Shown here: positions 49,925-58,449 of the stretch, piece by piece
How the letters are laid out: each line of letters starts with the position of its first letter
Numbering within the stretch: the stretch's first letter is position 1
NCBI RefSeq assembly: GCF_003719725.1
Contig: NZ_RIAX01000012.1
Coordinates: 1-63,925, forward strand
DNA from: Planococcus salinus
GTDB taxonomy: Bacteria > Bacillota > Bacilli > Bacillales_A > Planococcaceae
Length of the DNA stretch: 63,925 bases
Direction: 5' to 3'
The notes under the pieces: model-generated
The model's database searches: none
The model's input: the letters and a program-made list of their open reading frames with translations, nothing else
Told to the model about the DNA's origin: nothing
Translations under genes and position numbers: made by a program

Positions 49925-51461
49925 AAAAAGATACAAACTGCATCCAGTGTCTGCTTTTATAAACTTTGTAAAAGGGTTGAAAGAGCTGATTATTCCGTTT
50001 GTTGTTATTTTTGGGGTCAATATTTTCAGAGATGGTGGAGTCAGCGCCATGTTCACGGGGGGCTGGATAGAATTATTGCCGGTTCTCATCGGTGGAGTCG
50101 TCTTATTGTTTCTATTGATCGCCGGCATTATCAAATGGAAGCGTTTTGTGTACTGGTTTGAAGACGGTGAACTGCGTATTGAATATGGTTTGTTCGTCAA
50201 AAAGAAACGGTATATTCCGTTTGACCGGATCCAAAGCCTGAATTACACTGAAGGAATTTTCCACCGGCCTTTTGGATTGGTGAAAGTCAAAGTGGAAACT
50301 GCAGGTTCGGGAAAAATGGGGGAAGCAGAGGCGGAGTTGACAGCCATTTCACGGGAAGATGCCGACCGTATCGAAACTGAAATGGAAGCTGCCAAGCGTG
50401 GCTTCCGGGAACCCGCATCGGCAGTTGAGCATCCATCGGAAGAACAGGCGGAAATACCCGAAGAGAAAAAGGACGCACGCATGGTATACCGCATGAATAT
50501 GAGGTCCCTGTTGATCCTTGCCACGACTTCCGGAGGAATTGGTGTTGTTTTGTCAGCGGTAGCTGTATTTTTTTCACAATTCTCCGAGTTGATTCCTTAT
50601 GACGCCATATATGAAGAAGTGATGGTACTTTGGCGTTTTGGTGCATTGATTGTGGCTTTACTGGTTTTTATCGGTCTGGCCATCGCTTGGGTGATTTCCG
50701 TGATACTGACTGTTTTGGCAAATTACCAATTCACTATTTATACAGATGAAGATCATATTTATATTACCAGAGGCTTATTGGAGAAGAAGAGAGTTTCTGT
50801 GCCGTTTAAACGGATACAAGGAGTGCAGGTTTCACAAAATCCGCTGCGGGAACTGTTCGGATATGCCACTGTCACAGTGGAAAGTGCAGGAGGTTCAATT
50901 GGGGACAAAGACGAAAAAATCCGTCTGTTCCCATTGGTGAAGAAGAAAGACATGATTCCCATAGTGGCCGAATTGTTTCCGGAAACGAATTGGACGCCCG
51001 AGATGACCAAAGCGCCAAAACGCAGCCTGCGCTTCTTTTACCGCTTGGACTTTCTGTGGATGATTCCGCTCATCGGGGTGCTCAGCTATTTTTTCTTCCC
51101 GCTGGGCCTGCTGTCGCTGCTGATTGTACCGATTGTATTGGCATTGGCAGTCTGGCAGCACCGGACGATGGGGTATGCATTGATCGGCAAGCAATTGACA
51201 ATGGAGTTCCGCGGCATCAGCAAGCACACTTTTTTTATGATGAAAAAGAGAATCCAGGCCATTGAAGTGACGCAAAGTTATTTTCAGCGCCGAAAAGATG
51301 TCGCTTCCATCCAGGCGACCATCAAATCCGGGATGCTTGGAGCGACGGCACGCATCGATCATATGGATCGGCAGGACGGCACCAGGATCCTCGAGTGGTA
51401 CGAGCCGTCCAAACAGAAATTGGCGGCACACGAAAAAGGTCAGCCCGAATTGTCGGGCTGA
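49917..51461 (+). CDS. ydbT: PH-domain membrane protein YdbT
   Basis: A 514-residue protein with repeated bPH2 domains and about six transmembrane helices in pairs (near residues 20-55, 195-250 and 375-410). LFVKKKRYIPFDRIQSLNY, LLEKKRVSVPFKRIQGVQVS and HTFFMMKKRIQAIEVTQ mark three PH units. It overlaps ydbS by eight bases and likely forms a complex with it. ATG 49914 is an alternative start. The final codons (KGQPELSG and TGA) lie in a terminator stem that is duplicated 417 bp away. Confidence 0.88.
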   Translation: MSEKRYKLHPVSAFINFVKGLKELIIPFVVIFGVNIFRDGGVSAMFTGGWIELLPVLIGGVVLLFLLIAGIIKWKRFVYWFEDGELRIEYGLFVKKKRYIPFDRIQSLNYTEGIFHRPFGLVKVKVETAGSGKMGEAEAELTAISREDADRIETEMEAAKRGFREPASAVEHPSEEQAEIPEEKKDARMVYRMNMRSLLILATTSGGIGVVLSAVAVFFSQFSELIPYDAIYEEVMVLWRFGALIVALLVFIGLAIAWVISVILTVLANYQFTIYTDEDHIYITRGLLEKKRVSVPFKRIQGVQVSQNPLRELFGYATVTVESAGGSIGDKDEKIRLFPLVKKKDMIPIVAELFPETNWTPEMTKAPKRSLRFFYRLDFLWMIPLIGVLSYFFFPLGLLSLLIVPIVLALAVWQHRTMGYALIGKQLTMEFRGISKHTFFMMKKRIQAIEVTQSYFQRRKDVASIQATIKSGMLGATARIDHMDRQDGTRILEWYEPSKQKLAAHEKGQPELSG

Positions 51462-51468
51462 CCTTTTC
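51434..51468 (+). terminator. ydbT terminator embedded in its last codons (duplicate copy 1)
   Basis: AAAAGGTCAGCCCGA...TCGGGCTGACCTTTT hairpin. The stop codon TGA is in the right arm. The same 35 bp with one change is found at 51851-51885. Confidence 0.88.
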
Positions 51469-51498
51469 AGTTTGTTGAGAAAATTTCCAGCAACCCGA

Positions 51499-51613
51499 TA
51501 TTCCGCAAAACAGCTGCGCTTTCCTGCGGGCTTGCGCCGAACTAACTCGGGCTTGGCGCCCGAGTGGATTTCGGCACTTCGCTATCCCGCTGGAGTCTCC
51601 GCTGTTTTGCTCC
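51499..51613 (-). repeat. Dispersed Bacillaceae-type repeat, copy A (inverted)
   Basis: Read on the minus strand it goes GGAGACTCCAGCGGGA ... GCAGGAAAGCG, with perfect 10-bp inverted ends GCAAAACAGC (51504-51513) and GCTGTTTTGC (51601-51610) and an internal CTCGGGC hairpin. It is the same type as copy B but in the opposite direction. I recall similar GACTCC-GCGGGA/GCGGAAAGCG sequences as frequent intergenic repeats in Bacillus and relatives. No coding capacity. Confidence 0.7.
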
Positions 51614-51706
51614 ATATCTCAGATATATTTCATAAATGAGAACCCGAGTGATAGACTCTGTTTCTATATCAGTTAACAAAAAATCACTAGGAAGAAATTA
51701 AATAGA

Positions 51707-51817
51707 GTGGAAGCCGCCGACTCCTGCGGGACCAGCACGAGCCGAAGACCCTGGACTGAGCAAAGCGAAGGAAGCGGCTGAGGCCGTGCCCGCGGAAAGC
51801 GTGCGGCTGGAACGGAA
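51707..51817 (+). repeat. Dispersed Bacillaceae-type repeat, copy B
   Basis: GACTCCTGCGGGACCAGCA ... CCCGCGGAAAGCGTGCGGCT, with short inverted ends AGCCGC (51712-51717) and GCGGCT (51803-51808). It faces copy A across an AT-rich 90-bp spacer. The two could fold together into a long cruciform or a structured RNA. Confidence 0.72.
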
Positions 51818-51850
51818 TGAAAGAAGAATGCTGTGTTTCTCGACAGTCTC

Positions 51851-51885
51851 AAAAGGTCAGCCCGAATTGTCGGACTGACCTTTTC
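51851..51885 (-). terminator. Rhomboid-gene terminator (duplicate copy 2)
   Basis: Same 35 bp as 51434-51468 with one G-to-A change in the right arm (CGGACTGACC). Oriented for the minus-strand rhomboid gene ending at 51894, it gives AAGGTCAGTCC/GGGCTGACCTTTT with T-run. Confidence 0.8.
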
Positions 51886-51893
51886 CTTTTATA

Positions 51894-52502
51894 CTATTTC
51901 CGATTTCTCCAACTGACAATCCGCTTGGGGTGGAAATAACTGAGCCCGATCAGAAAACCGGTGATCATTCCGGCAATGTGGGCAGTCGCATTCACATTCG
52001 GTGTCAGGAAAGTCATCACTATACTTATCACAATAATCGGCAGTATAATTTGTCTAAGCTGCGGCATGGTGCGGCCGCCATGATATAATAAAGCACCAAA
52101 AGCGCCAAAAATACCGAAAATGGCTCCGCTGGCTCCGACATGGGTGTATTCGAGCGGCTGCAAAAAATAAGTTGCCGCTGAAGCGAAAAGACCGGAAAGT
52201 GCATAGATGGTGATGAAGCGGACTTTTCCTGTCAGCCGTTCCAGTTCAGGCCCGAACAGGAATAGCGCAAACATATTGAAAAGCAGGTGCATCAGGCCAC
52301 CGTGCAGGAAGATGGGGGTCCCGAATCTCCACCATTCGCCGGTGGAAATAAGGAAGTTGGAACCGACGCCGTAATAATAGATGTACTGTCCAACAAACGG
52401 AATCCATGTGATAAGATGGATTAATACATTGATGGCGATCAACGTTGAAACAACCGGGTACTTCCGTAGATATTGTGAAAAACTCTCATTGCGTATAAAC
52501 AT
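51894..52502 (-). CDS. Rhomboid-family intramembrane serine protease
   Basis: A 202-residue six-helix rhomboid like B. subtilis YdcA. THVGASGAIFGIFGAF contains the catalytic GASG Ser on helix 4, HIAGMITGF the catalytic His on helix 6, and HGGLMHLLFNMFALF the helix-2 HxxxN region. It cleaves transmembrane substrates within the bilayer; targets unknown. It lies in the conserved ydbT-ydcA-acpS order but on the opposite strand. Confidence 0.93.
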   Translation of the reverse strand: MFIRNESFSQYLRKYPVVSTLIAINVLIHLITWIPFVGQYIYYYGVGSNFLISTGEWWRFGTPIFLHGGLMHLLFNMFALFLFGPELERLTGKVRFITIYALSGLFASAATYFLQPLEYTHVGASGAIFGIFGAFGALLYHGGRTMPQLRQIILPIIVISIVMTFLTPNVNATAHIAGMITGFLIGLSYFHPKRIVSWRNRK

Positions 52503-52570
52503 GTAGTCACCTCTATTTCATACATAACATTATACCTTTTTACCGATTGTGAATGAAAGGAGAAACCTTT

Positions 52571-52924
52571 ATGATTACAGGAATCGGCTTGGATATTGTC
52601 GAACTTCGCCGAATTGCAAAGCTTGATTCGAAATCAGCAAAATTTCGCGAGCGGATTCTGACCAGGCAGGAGCTTTCCGAATATGGACGGCTGTCAGATA
52701 AGCGGAAAGTGGAATTCCTGGCTGGCAGATTTGCTGCAAAAGAGGCGTTTTCAAAAGCGAATGGTTCAGGGATCGGCAAAGCTTGTTCATTTCAGGACAT
52801 TGAAGTCCGAAAAGACGAAAATGGAAAACCCGGCATTTATTTTCAGCAGCAGGAGCAAGGCCTGGTTTCCATAACCCACACAAAGGATTATGCAGCGGCG
52901 CAAGTCCTTTTGCAAACTAACTGA
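52571..52924 (+). CDS. acpS: Holo-[acyl-carrier-protein] synthase
   Basis: A 117-residue phosphopantetheinyl transferase that converts apo-ACP to holo-ACP. GIGLDIVELRRI holds the Mg2+-binding Asp, and FAAKEAFSKANGSGIG the catalytic Glu/Lys region. GAAAGGAGAAA precedes ATG 52571. In B. subtilis a lipoprotein gene (ydcC) separates acpS from alr; here alr starts 17 bp later. Confidence 0.96.
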   Translation: MITGIGLDIVELRRIAKLDSKSAKFRERILTRQELSEYGRLSDKRKVEFLAGRFAAKEAFSKANGSGIGKACSFQDIEVRKDENGKPGIYFQQQEQGLVSITHTKDYAAAQVLLQTN

Positions 52925-52941
52925 CGAAGTGGTGAATAATA

Positions 52942-54096
52942 ATGGAATTTTATCGACCTACAAAAGCGGTCATTGACTTGACTGCGATTGAGAAAAATTT
53001 AATGGAATTTCAAAAAAGAGCAGGACAAGCAGAAGTCATCGCGGTAGTGAAAGCTGACGCATATGGGCATGGCGTTCTGGAAGTCGTCAAAAAGGCGGTT
53101 TCGAATGGAGTGAAACTTTTGGCAGTTGCCACGCCTGATGAAGCCCTTTATCTGCGCAGGAACAATGTGAAAGAAGATGTGTTGGTCATGGGGGCAGTGC
53201 CGGGAAGGTTTCTGCCGATTGCCCAGCAGGAGAACATAACGGTTACGGCTATTTCGCTGGAATGGCTTTCGATGGCCGCTGAAGCCATGGATTCAAACCT
53301 GCCAGACTTGCGGGTTCATTTAAAAGTGGATACGGGGATGAGACGGGTAGGCGTTCAAGTGAAAGAAGCAGAACAGGCACTTTCTTTTCTGCGGGAACAT
53401 TCTTTCTCCCTTGATGGCATTTTCACTCATTTTGCTACAGCAGATGAAGAATCCGGAGAATTGTTCCAGAACCAAATAAACCAAATGAAATCCATCATCG
53501 ATTTCTTGGACGATCCTTCTGTCATGGTTCACGTTTCTAATAGCGCTGCCGCTATCATGCATCCCGGCTTGTCGTACGACGCGGTACGCGTTGGCATTTC
53601 GCTGTATGGAATTGCTCCATCTCCTTATGTAAGAGGAAAAATGCCATTTAAATTGCAGCCGGCGTTGAGCCTGGAGACGGAAATCATTCACGTTAAAAAA
53701 GTGCAGGCTGGCGATACTTTAAGTTACGGTGCCACTTACCGCTGCGAACAAGACGAATGGATAGCGACATTGCCGATCGGCTATGCTGACGGGCTGTTAC
53801 GAGGACTGCAGGGCCAGGAAGTTTTGGTTCAGGGGCAGCGCGTGCCGATCGTCGGACGTATTTGCATGGACCAGTGCATGATTCGGCTCACCGGAAAAAT
53901 GCCGGTCGGGGAAAAAGTCCAGTTGATTGGCCGGCAGCAAGATGAACATATTCTAATAGATGAATGGGCTGAAAAATTGGGTACAATTCCATACGAAATC
54001 CCATGTATTTTGACAAAAAGGATCCCGCGCATCTACACCGGAAGTGCCGACCTTCAAGATTTGTCTTTTCACGGTGCTGATACAATGTTAAGATAA
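52942..54096 (+). CDS. alr: Alanine racemase
   Basis: A 384-residue fold-type III PLP enzyme making D-alanine for the cell wall. AVVKADAYGHG contains the PLP Lys (about residue 37). LSYGATYRC carries the second catalytic residue (Tyr), and PIGYADGLLRGL and VGRICMDQCM are family motifs. Starts 17 bp after acpS. Confidence 0.97.
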   Translation: MEFYRPTKAVIDLTAIEKNLMEFQKRAGQAEVIAVVKADAYGHGVLEVVKKAVSNGVKLLAVATPDEALYLRRNNVKEDVLVMGAVPGRFLPIAQQENITVTAISLEWLSMAAEAMDSNLPDLRVHLKVDTGMRRVGVQVKEAEQALSFLREHSFSLDGIFTHFATADEESGELFQNQINQMKSIIDFLDDPSVMVHVSNSAAAIMHPGLSYDAVRVGISLYGIAPSPYVRGKMPFKLQPALSLETEIIHVKKVQAGDTLSYGATYRCEQDEWIATLPIGYADGLLRGLQGQEVLVQGQRVPIVGRICMDQCMIRLTGKMPVGEKVQLIGRQQDEHILIDEWAEKLGTIPYEIPCILTKRIPRIYTGSADLQDLSFHGADTMLR

Positions 54097-54140
54097 AGTA
54101 GTGAAAAAAGATAAGAACGGGAACTTCGGAGGTGTCGGCT

Positions 54141-54425
54141 GTGTACGAGAAGTCAAAGACAAGAAAAGTGGTTGTAAAACTGCCGAAGCAAATGAGAGCG
54201 GAACTGACTGCTTATTCGGATGATCAAATCCAAGAACGTGGTGATTATGTTTACGTTTCAACTCAACGGGTAACCAAAAACATATATGATTCATATCACA
54301 TTCGGGAAGCAATGATCAAAGGCTACGTGGAGATGTCACAAATCAATCTGTCAATCGCTTGTGAATGTTCTCATGCAGAATACGAAGCGGAGCACACGAC
54401 CGTGCGACTCGTAAGCGGAGGGTGA
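54141..54425 (+). CDS. ndoAI: Antitoxin NdoAI/MazE (EndoAI)
   Basis: A 94-residue antitoxin. The C-terminal part ([20 protein letters not shown] ... RLVSGG) is the toxin-binding region conserved in Bacillales, while the N-terminal ribbon-helix-helix ([17 protein letters not shown]) is more divergent. It neutralises the endoribonuclease encoded next and probably autoregulates. I use GTG 54141, six bases after GGAGGTG; GTG 54132 is inside that site. Confidence 0.93.
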   Translation: MYEKSKTRKVVVKLPKQMRAELTAYSDDQIQERGDYVYVSTQRVTKNIYDSYHIREAMIKGYVEMSQINLSIACECSHAEYEAEHTTVRLVSGG

Positions 54426-54429
54426 CAAT

Positions 54430-54780
54430 TTGAATGTAAAACGTGGAGACGTTTTTTTTGCAGAATTATCACCGGTAGTCGGGTCTGAGCAAGGAGGGAC
54501 CCGCCCAGTATTGGTGATACAGAACGATATCGGGAATCGTTTCAGTCCGACTGTAATCATTGCCGCAATCACGGCGCAAATACAAAAAGCGAAATTGCCG
54601 ACTCACGTCGAGATCAATGCAAAGAAGTATGGTTTTGAACGTGACTCGGTTATCTTGCTTGAACAATTGCGGACAATTGACAAGTCGCGGTTGACTGATA
54701 AAATCACCCATCTTGACGAATCTTTGATGGAAAGAGTGGACGAGGCGTTGGAAATTAGTCTTGGCCTTGTAAAGTTCTAG
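54430..54780 (+). CDS. ndoA: Endoribonuclease toxin NdoA/MazF (EndoA)
   Basis: A 116-residue MazF-type toxin, full length and nearly identical in pattern to B. subtilis EndoA, which cuts RNA at [24 protein letters not shown] has the catalytic Arg/ loop region, [10 protein letters not shown] follows, and Thr in AAITAQ is the second catalytic residue. TTG 54430 lies five bases after the antitoxin stop. It forms an operon with the antitoxin and lies directly upstream of the stressosome genes. Confidence 0.96.
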   Translation: MNVKRGDVFFAELSPVVGSEQGGTRPVLVIQNDIGNRFSPTVIIAAITAQIQKAKLPTHVEINAKKYGFERDSVILLEQLRTIDKSRLTDKITHLDESLMERVDEALEISLGLVKF

Positions 54781-54794
54781 CATACATACTCCTT

Positions 54795-54833
54795 AAGGCA
54801 CCTGAAGAGAGCTTTCTTCGGGTGCCTTTTTAT
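54795..54833 (+). terminator. ndoA terminator
   Basis: AAGGCACCTGAAG and CTTCGGGTGCCTT form the stem, then TTTAT. Confidence 0.85.
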
Positions 54834-54947
54834 GAATGAAAAAAAGCGGTAAGATTAAAATAGATGTGCAAACCCTTTTTTTCCGATACAATAAAGGAAA
54901 CGTACATAAACTGTGGACATAGAAGTTAAGGAGGCTCTCTCTCAAGC

Positions 54948-55775
54948 ATGAACAGACAAATAGCCAAATACATTCAGGAAAATACAACAGAGATTATTTC
55001 GAAGTGGAAAGAGCAGATGAAAGAAGACGAAAATGAACGTTCCTTTCAGATGACACCTCCAGAGATAATGGACAAAACAAGCCGGGAATTCGCCGACTTG
55101 ATGGCTTCAAATTTACTGGAAAGCCATCAGGCATACGAAAACCGGCTCTATGATTTTTCAGAGAAAGTGGTGCGGTTAGGCTGGTCCATCACTTTTGTGA
55201 CCAAAGCAATCACCCATTTTTCGGAAATCGTCTTTGACGGCATGGAGCAGGAAGGTATTATTACACAAAACAATACCCGGGATTATATGAAAGAATTCAG
55301 CAACTGGATTACACCGATTCGGGATAAAACCATTGATGCTTATTCAAAGACATGGGAGCGGACGGTGAGTCTACAAAAAATTGCATTGCAGGAACTTTCT
55401 GCTTCGCTGATTCCCGTTTTCGACAAAGTCTCGGTTATGCCGCTTGTCGGAACAATCGATACGGAACGGGCCAGGCTCATTATGGAAAACTTGCTCGAAG
55501 GTGTAGTCAAGCACCGGGCAGAAGTTGTTCTCCTAGATATTACTGGAGTTCCCGTAGTCGACACCATGGTTGCTCATCACATCATACAAGCTGCCGATGC
55601 TGTACGTCTTGTCGGAGCGAAATGCATGCTGGTGGGCATCCGTCCTGAAATTGCCCAAACGATTGTGACATTGGGCATCAATTTGAATGACTTCACGACA
55701 TCGAGCACATTGCAGCGTGGAGTCGAGCAGGCATTAGCCTGGACAAATCGAAAAATCGTGGAGGTTGATGAATAA
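54948..55775 (+). CDS. rsbR: Stressosome protein RsbR
   Basis: A 275-residue RsbRA-type protein. The N-terminal 150 residues form the non-heme globin-like sensor domain, and residues about 155-265 a STAS domain ([17 protein letters not shown]). The threonines phosphorylated by RsbT in B. subtilis lie in DITGVP and around PEIAQT here. With RsbS it builds the stressosome that holds RsbT in unstressed cells. AAGGAGG precedes the ATG. Stop and the next start overlap (TAATG). Confidence 0.96.
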   Translation: MNRQIAKYIQENTTEIISKWKEQMKEDENERSFQMTPPEIMDKTSREFADLMASNLLESHQAYENRLYDFSEKVVRLGWSITFVTKAITHFSEIVFDGMEQEGIITQNNTRDYMKEFSNWITPIRDKTIDAYSKTWERTVSLQKIALQELSASLIPVFDKVSVMPLVGTIDTERARLIMENLLEGVVKHRAEVVLLDITGVPVVDTMVAHHIIQAADAVRLVGAKCMLVGIRPEIAQTIVTLGINLNDFTTSSTLQRGVEQALAWTNRKIVEVDE

Positions 55776-56137
55776 TGAATGTACGAATTCCGATTTTAAA
55801 ACTGAGAGATACTTTAATCGTCTCCATCCAATGGGAACTGGACGATCAAACGGCCATTCAATTCCAGGAGGATTTACTGACAAAACTGCATGAAACAAGT
55901 GCGCGGGGAGTGGTTATTGATCTGACCTCCATCGATTTTATTGACTCGTTTATCGCCAAAGTCCTGGGGGATGTCATCAGTATGTCAAGTCTTATGGGGG
56001 CACGGGTGGTTATTACAGGTATCCAACCAGCAGTGGCTATCACTCTGATCGAGTTAGGGATTCGGTTAGAAGATGTTATGACAGCACTGGATTTGGAAAA
56101 TGGTTTGGATAAACTTCAATTGGAATTGGAGGCTTAA
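55775..56137 (+). CDS. rsbS: Stressosome antagonist RsbS
   Basis: A 120-residue single STAS domain, forming the stressosome core. Ser58 in DFIDSFIAK corresponds to the serine (Ser59 in B. subtilis) that RsbT phosphorylates. Overlaps rsbR by one base and is followed two bases later by rsbT. Confidence 0.96.
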   Translation: MNVRIPILKLRDTLIVSIQWELDDQTAIQFQEDLLTKLHETSARGVVIDLTSIDFIDSFIAKVLGDVISMSSLMGARVVITGIQPAVAITLIELGIRLEDVMTALDLENGLDKLQLELEA

Positions 56138-56139
56138 GA

Positions 56140-56541
56140 ATGAGCAACCAATCCTCGGTGGAAATTCAGACAGAATGGGATATTGTAGCAGCGAGGCAAC
56201 TCGGTCGCAATGTAGCGAAAGAGCTTGGCTTCGGCACAGTAGACCAGGCCCGTATTACTACGGCCATCAGCGAGCTGGCTCGCAACATATACTTATACGC
56301 TGGACACGGAAAGATTGAAATCCAGCGGTTAACAAATAATGGAATGAAAGGCATCATGATCATAGCGGCAGATAACGGGCCTGGAATTTCGGACGTGCGA
56401 AAAGTCATGGAAGACGGCTTCTCGACTTCCGGAGGATTGGGTGCAGGGTTGCCGGGTGTAAAGCGCCTTATGGATGAATTCAAAATTGACACCACCCAAG
56501 GCGAGGGAACAGATATAAGAGCTACCAAATGGCTGCGATAG
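56140..56541 (+). CDS. rsbT: Serine/threonine kinase RsbT
   Basis: A 133-residue GHKL kinase. SELARNIYLYA is the N box, DNGPGIS the G1 box and GGLGAGLPG the G2 box. On stress it leaves the stressosome and activates the phosphatase RsbU. TTGGAGG precedes the ATG. Confidence 0.96.
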   Translation: MSNQSSVEIQTEWDIVAARQLGRNVAKELGFGTVDQARITTAISELARNIYLYAGHGKIEIQRLTNNGMKGIMIIAADNGPGISDVRKVMEDGFSTSGGLGAGLPGVKRLMDEFKIDTTQGEGTDIRATKWLR

Positions 56542-56552
56542 GGGGGCACATG

Positions 56553-57554
56553 ATGGTTCAAAAAATCGACAGTCAATACAAAGAGATTTTAAGACAATAT
56601 ATGCAAAGGCAGTCTGAGCAGAATCTGTACGACGGCCAAAACTTCAGCAGGCAGCTGATTGCTGAAAACACTTCACCTGAAGAAGTGATCAGTATGCACA
56701 AAGCTGCCATGCAGGAAATGTATGAAGATTTGCCGGATGTGGTCTGGCATTCTTTTGATTTATTGATTGAGATGATGATCAGTTACGGCTTGGCGCTGCA
56801 AGAGCGCGAAAGCCTTCTTCAGCGACAGGAAGAGCTGCGAGTGGAAATGGATTTGGCGGCTAACGTCCAGGAAACATTGTTGAAAACGACGACTCCGTCA
56901 TTGGAAGGGTTGGATATTGGGTTGCTCTCGATTCCGGCACGGAAGATGAACGGGGATTACGTCTATTTTGTCAGTGACCAGGAAGGGCATGCCGGCATAG
57001 CGGTAGCGGATGTGATCGGAAAAGGGTTACCCGCCGCTCTTTGCATGTCCATGGTCAAATTCGGCATGGACAGTTTGAATAACTCCCGGGCACGACCAAA
57101 AGATGTATTGGATGTCATCAATCGCGTAGTAGAGAAAAGCATAGACGATTCAATGTTTGTTTCGATGTTCTACGGCAGCTACAACGCTGGCGAAGCAACC
57201 ATGACCTATGGTTCTGCCGGCCATGAGCCAGCCATTCTATATCGGGCGAAATCCGAAACGTTCTCGGAACTTAACTCTAAAGGCCTGTTGCTGGGCGTTT
57301 CTCCAGCTGCAAAGTACGAAGAGCATACAGTCCACCTTGAACAAGGCGATTTGCTGATTATGATGACTGACGGTGTGACGGAAGGTCGTAACGAAGAAGG
57401 TTTCATCGAACGGGAAGTTATTTTTGAGTTGATCCATCAAATGAAAGATGAGCCCGCACAAGTGATCGTCCGGCATGTCTATGATGAGTTGGTCCGTATG
57501 CAAAATGCTGAACTCAGCGATGACTTTACTTTGGTGATTTATAAAAAGGTTTAG
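56553..57554 (+). CDS. rsbU: PP2C-type phosphatase RsbU
   Basis: A 333-residue protein. The N-terminal ~85 residues are the helical RsbT-binding domain, a coiled linker follows (QERESLLQRQEELRVEMD), and residues about 125-333 form the PPM phosphatase (DVIGKGLPAALCM, TDGVTEG, DDFTLVI). It dephosphorylates RsbV-P. ATG 56553 is six bases after GGGGGG; ATG 56550 is also possible. Confidence 0.96.
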   Translation: MVQKIDSQYKEILRQYMQRQSEQNLYDGQNFSRQLIAENTSPEEVISMHKAAMQEMYEDLPDVVWHSFDLLIEMMISYGLALQERESLLQRQEELRVEMDLAANVQETLLKTTTPSLEGLDIGLLSIPARKMNGDYVYFVSDQEGHAGIAVADVIGKGLPAALCMSMVKFGMDSLNNSRARPKDVLDVINRVVEKSIDDSMFVSMFYGSYNAGEATMTYGSAGHEPAILYRAKSETFSELNSKGLLLGVSPAAKYEEHTVHLEQGDLLIMMTDGVTEGRNEEGFIEREVIFELIHQMKDEPAQVIVRHVYDELVRMQNAELSDDFTLVIYKKV

Positions 57555-57561
57555 AATTTGG

Positions 57562-57587
57562 GTTTAAGGTGCGGGAAATGGTGGTAA
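57562..57587 (+). promoter_or_regulatory. Sigma-B-type promoter of rsbV-rsbW-sigB-rsbX
   Basis: GTTTAA (57562-57567), 14 bp, TGGTAA (57582-57587). The -35 is consensus and the -10 has one mismatch. It lies exactly where B. subtilis has its autoregulatory promoter, between rsbU and rsbV. Confidence 0.72.
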
Positions 57588-57647
57588 ATAAATCTACAGT
57601 GGCTTTTTAGCTGATGTGATTACAGAAAAATGGGGTGTCAAACAGAG

Positions 57648-57977
57648 ATGAACATTCAGGTGGAATTAGAAGAATCGAATAATGTGTTAACGGGTATCGT
57701 TCGTGGGGAAATTGACGCGCATACCGCACCCGTCTTGCGGGAGAAATTAGAAACATACCAAAACGAAAAGAATCTGGAAGCAGTGTTGGATTTATCCGAC
57801 GTTAATTATATGGACAGTACAGGGTTGGGAGTTTTCGTGGCTTTTTACAAATCCATCAATTCAAATGGCGGCCATGTAAAATTAAAAGGGCTCTCAGCAC
57901 GGTTAAAACGATTGTTTGATATAACTGGACTAGGAGACATCATGGATATCGAAGCAGTCGGAAAAGGTGGTAAATAA
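57648..57977 (+). CDS. rsbV: Anti-anti-sigma factor RsbV
   Basis: A 109-residue STAS protein. Ser57 in YMDSTGLGVF is the site phosphorylated by RsbW. Unphosphorylated RsbV binds RsbW and frees sigma-B. ATG 57648; the frame from 57630 has no family match before it. Confidence 0.96.
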   Translation: MNIQVELEESNNVLTGIVRGEIDAHTAPVLREKLETYQNEKNLEAVLDLSDVNYMDSTGLGVFVAFYKSINSNGGHVKLKGLSARLKRLFDITGLGDIMDIEAVGKGGK

Positions 57978-57978
57978 T

Positions 57979-58449
57979 ATGCGTCCTTTTGATTACGTTG
58001 AAATGAGGGTCCCTGCCAAATCGCAGTACGTAGGCGTAGCCAGGCTGACAATCTCAGGCTTGGCCAGCCGCATCGGATTTTCCTATGATGATATTGAAGA
58101 TTTGAAGATCGCTTCAAGTGAAGCCGTCACCAACGCTGTTCAACATGCTTATAGAGATGAAGAAGATGGTGAAGTCGTCATCGGTTGTGCTTTATACAAA
58201 GACAAAATCGAAATAATGGTGGCAGACCACGGACAAAGCTTTGATTTTGAAGAAACGAAAACCAAAGTCGGACCTTATCACGACCAGGAAGAGATCACGT
58301 TTCTGAGAGAAGGAGGCCTTGGCCTATATTTGATCGAGACATTAATGGATGAAGTAAAAGTCCATCATCAGGAAGGCGTTACAGTCTTCATGACAAAGTA
58401 TGTTGGAGGAGAGCAGGTGGAAGAGGATGTCGAAACGATCTCATCCTAA
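57979..58449 (+). CDS. rsbW: Anti-sigma-B factor/kinase RsbW
   Basis: A 156-residue GHKL kinase that binds sigma-B. ASSEAVTNAVQHAY is the N box, VADHGQSFD the G1 box and GGLGLYLIETLMDEV the G2 box. ATG 57979 follows AAAAGGTGG, one base after the rsbV stop. It overlaps sigB. Confidence 0.96.
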   Translation: MRPFDYVEMRVPAKSQYVGVARLTISGLASRIGFSYDDIEDLKIASSEAVTNAVQHAYRDEEDGEVVIGCALYKDKIEIMVADHGQSFDFEETKTKVGPYHDQEEITFLREGGLGLYLIETLMDEVKVHHQEGVTVFMTKYVGGEQVEEDVETISS

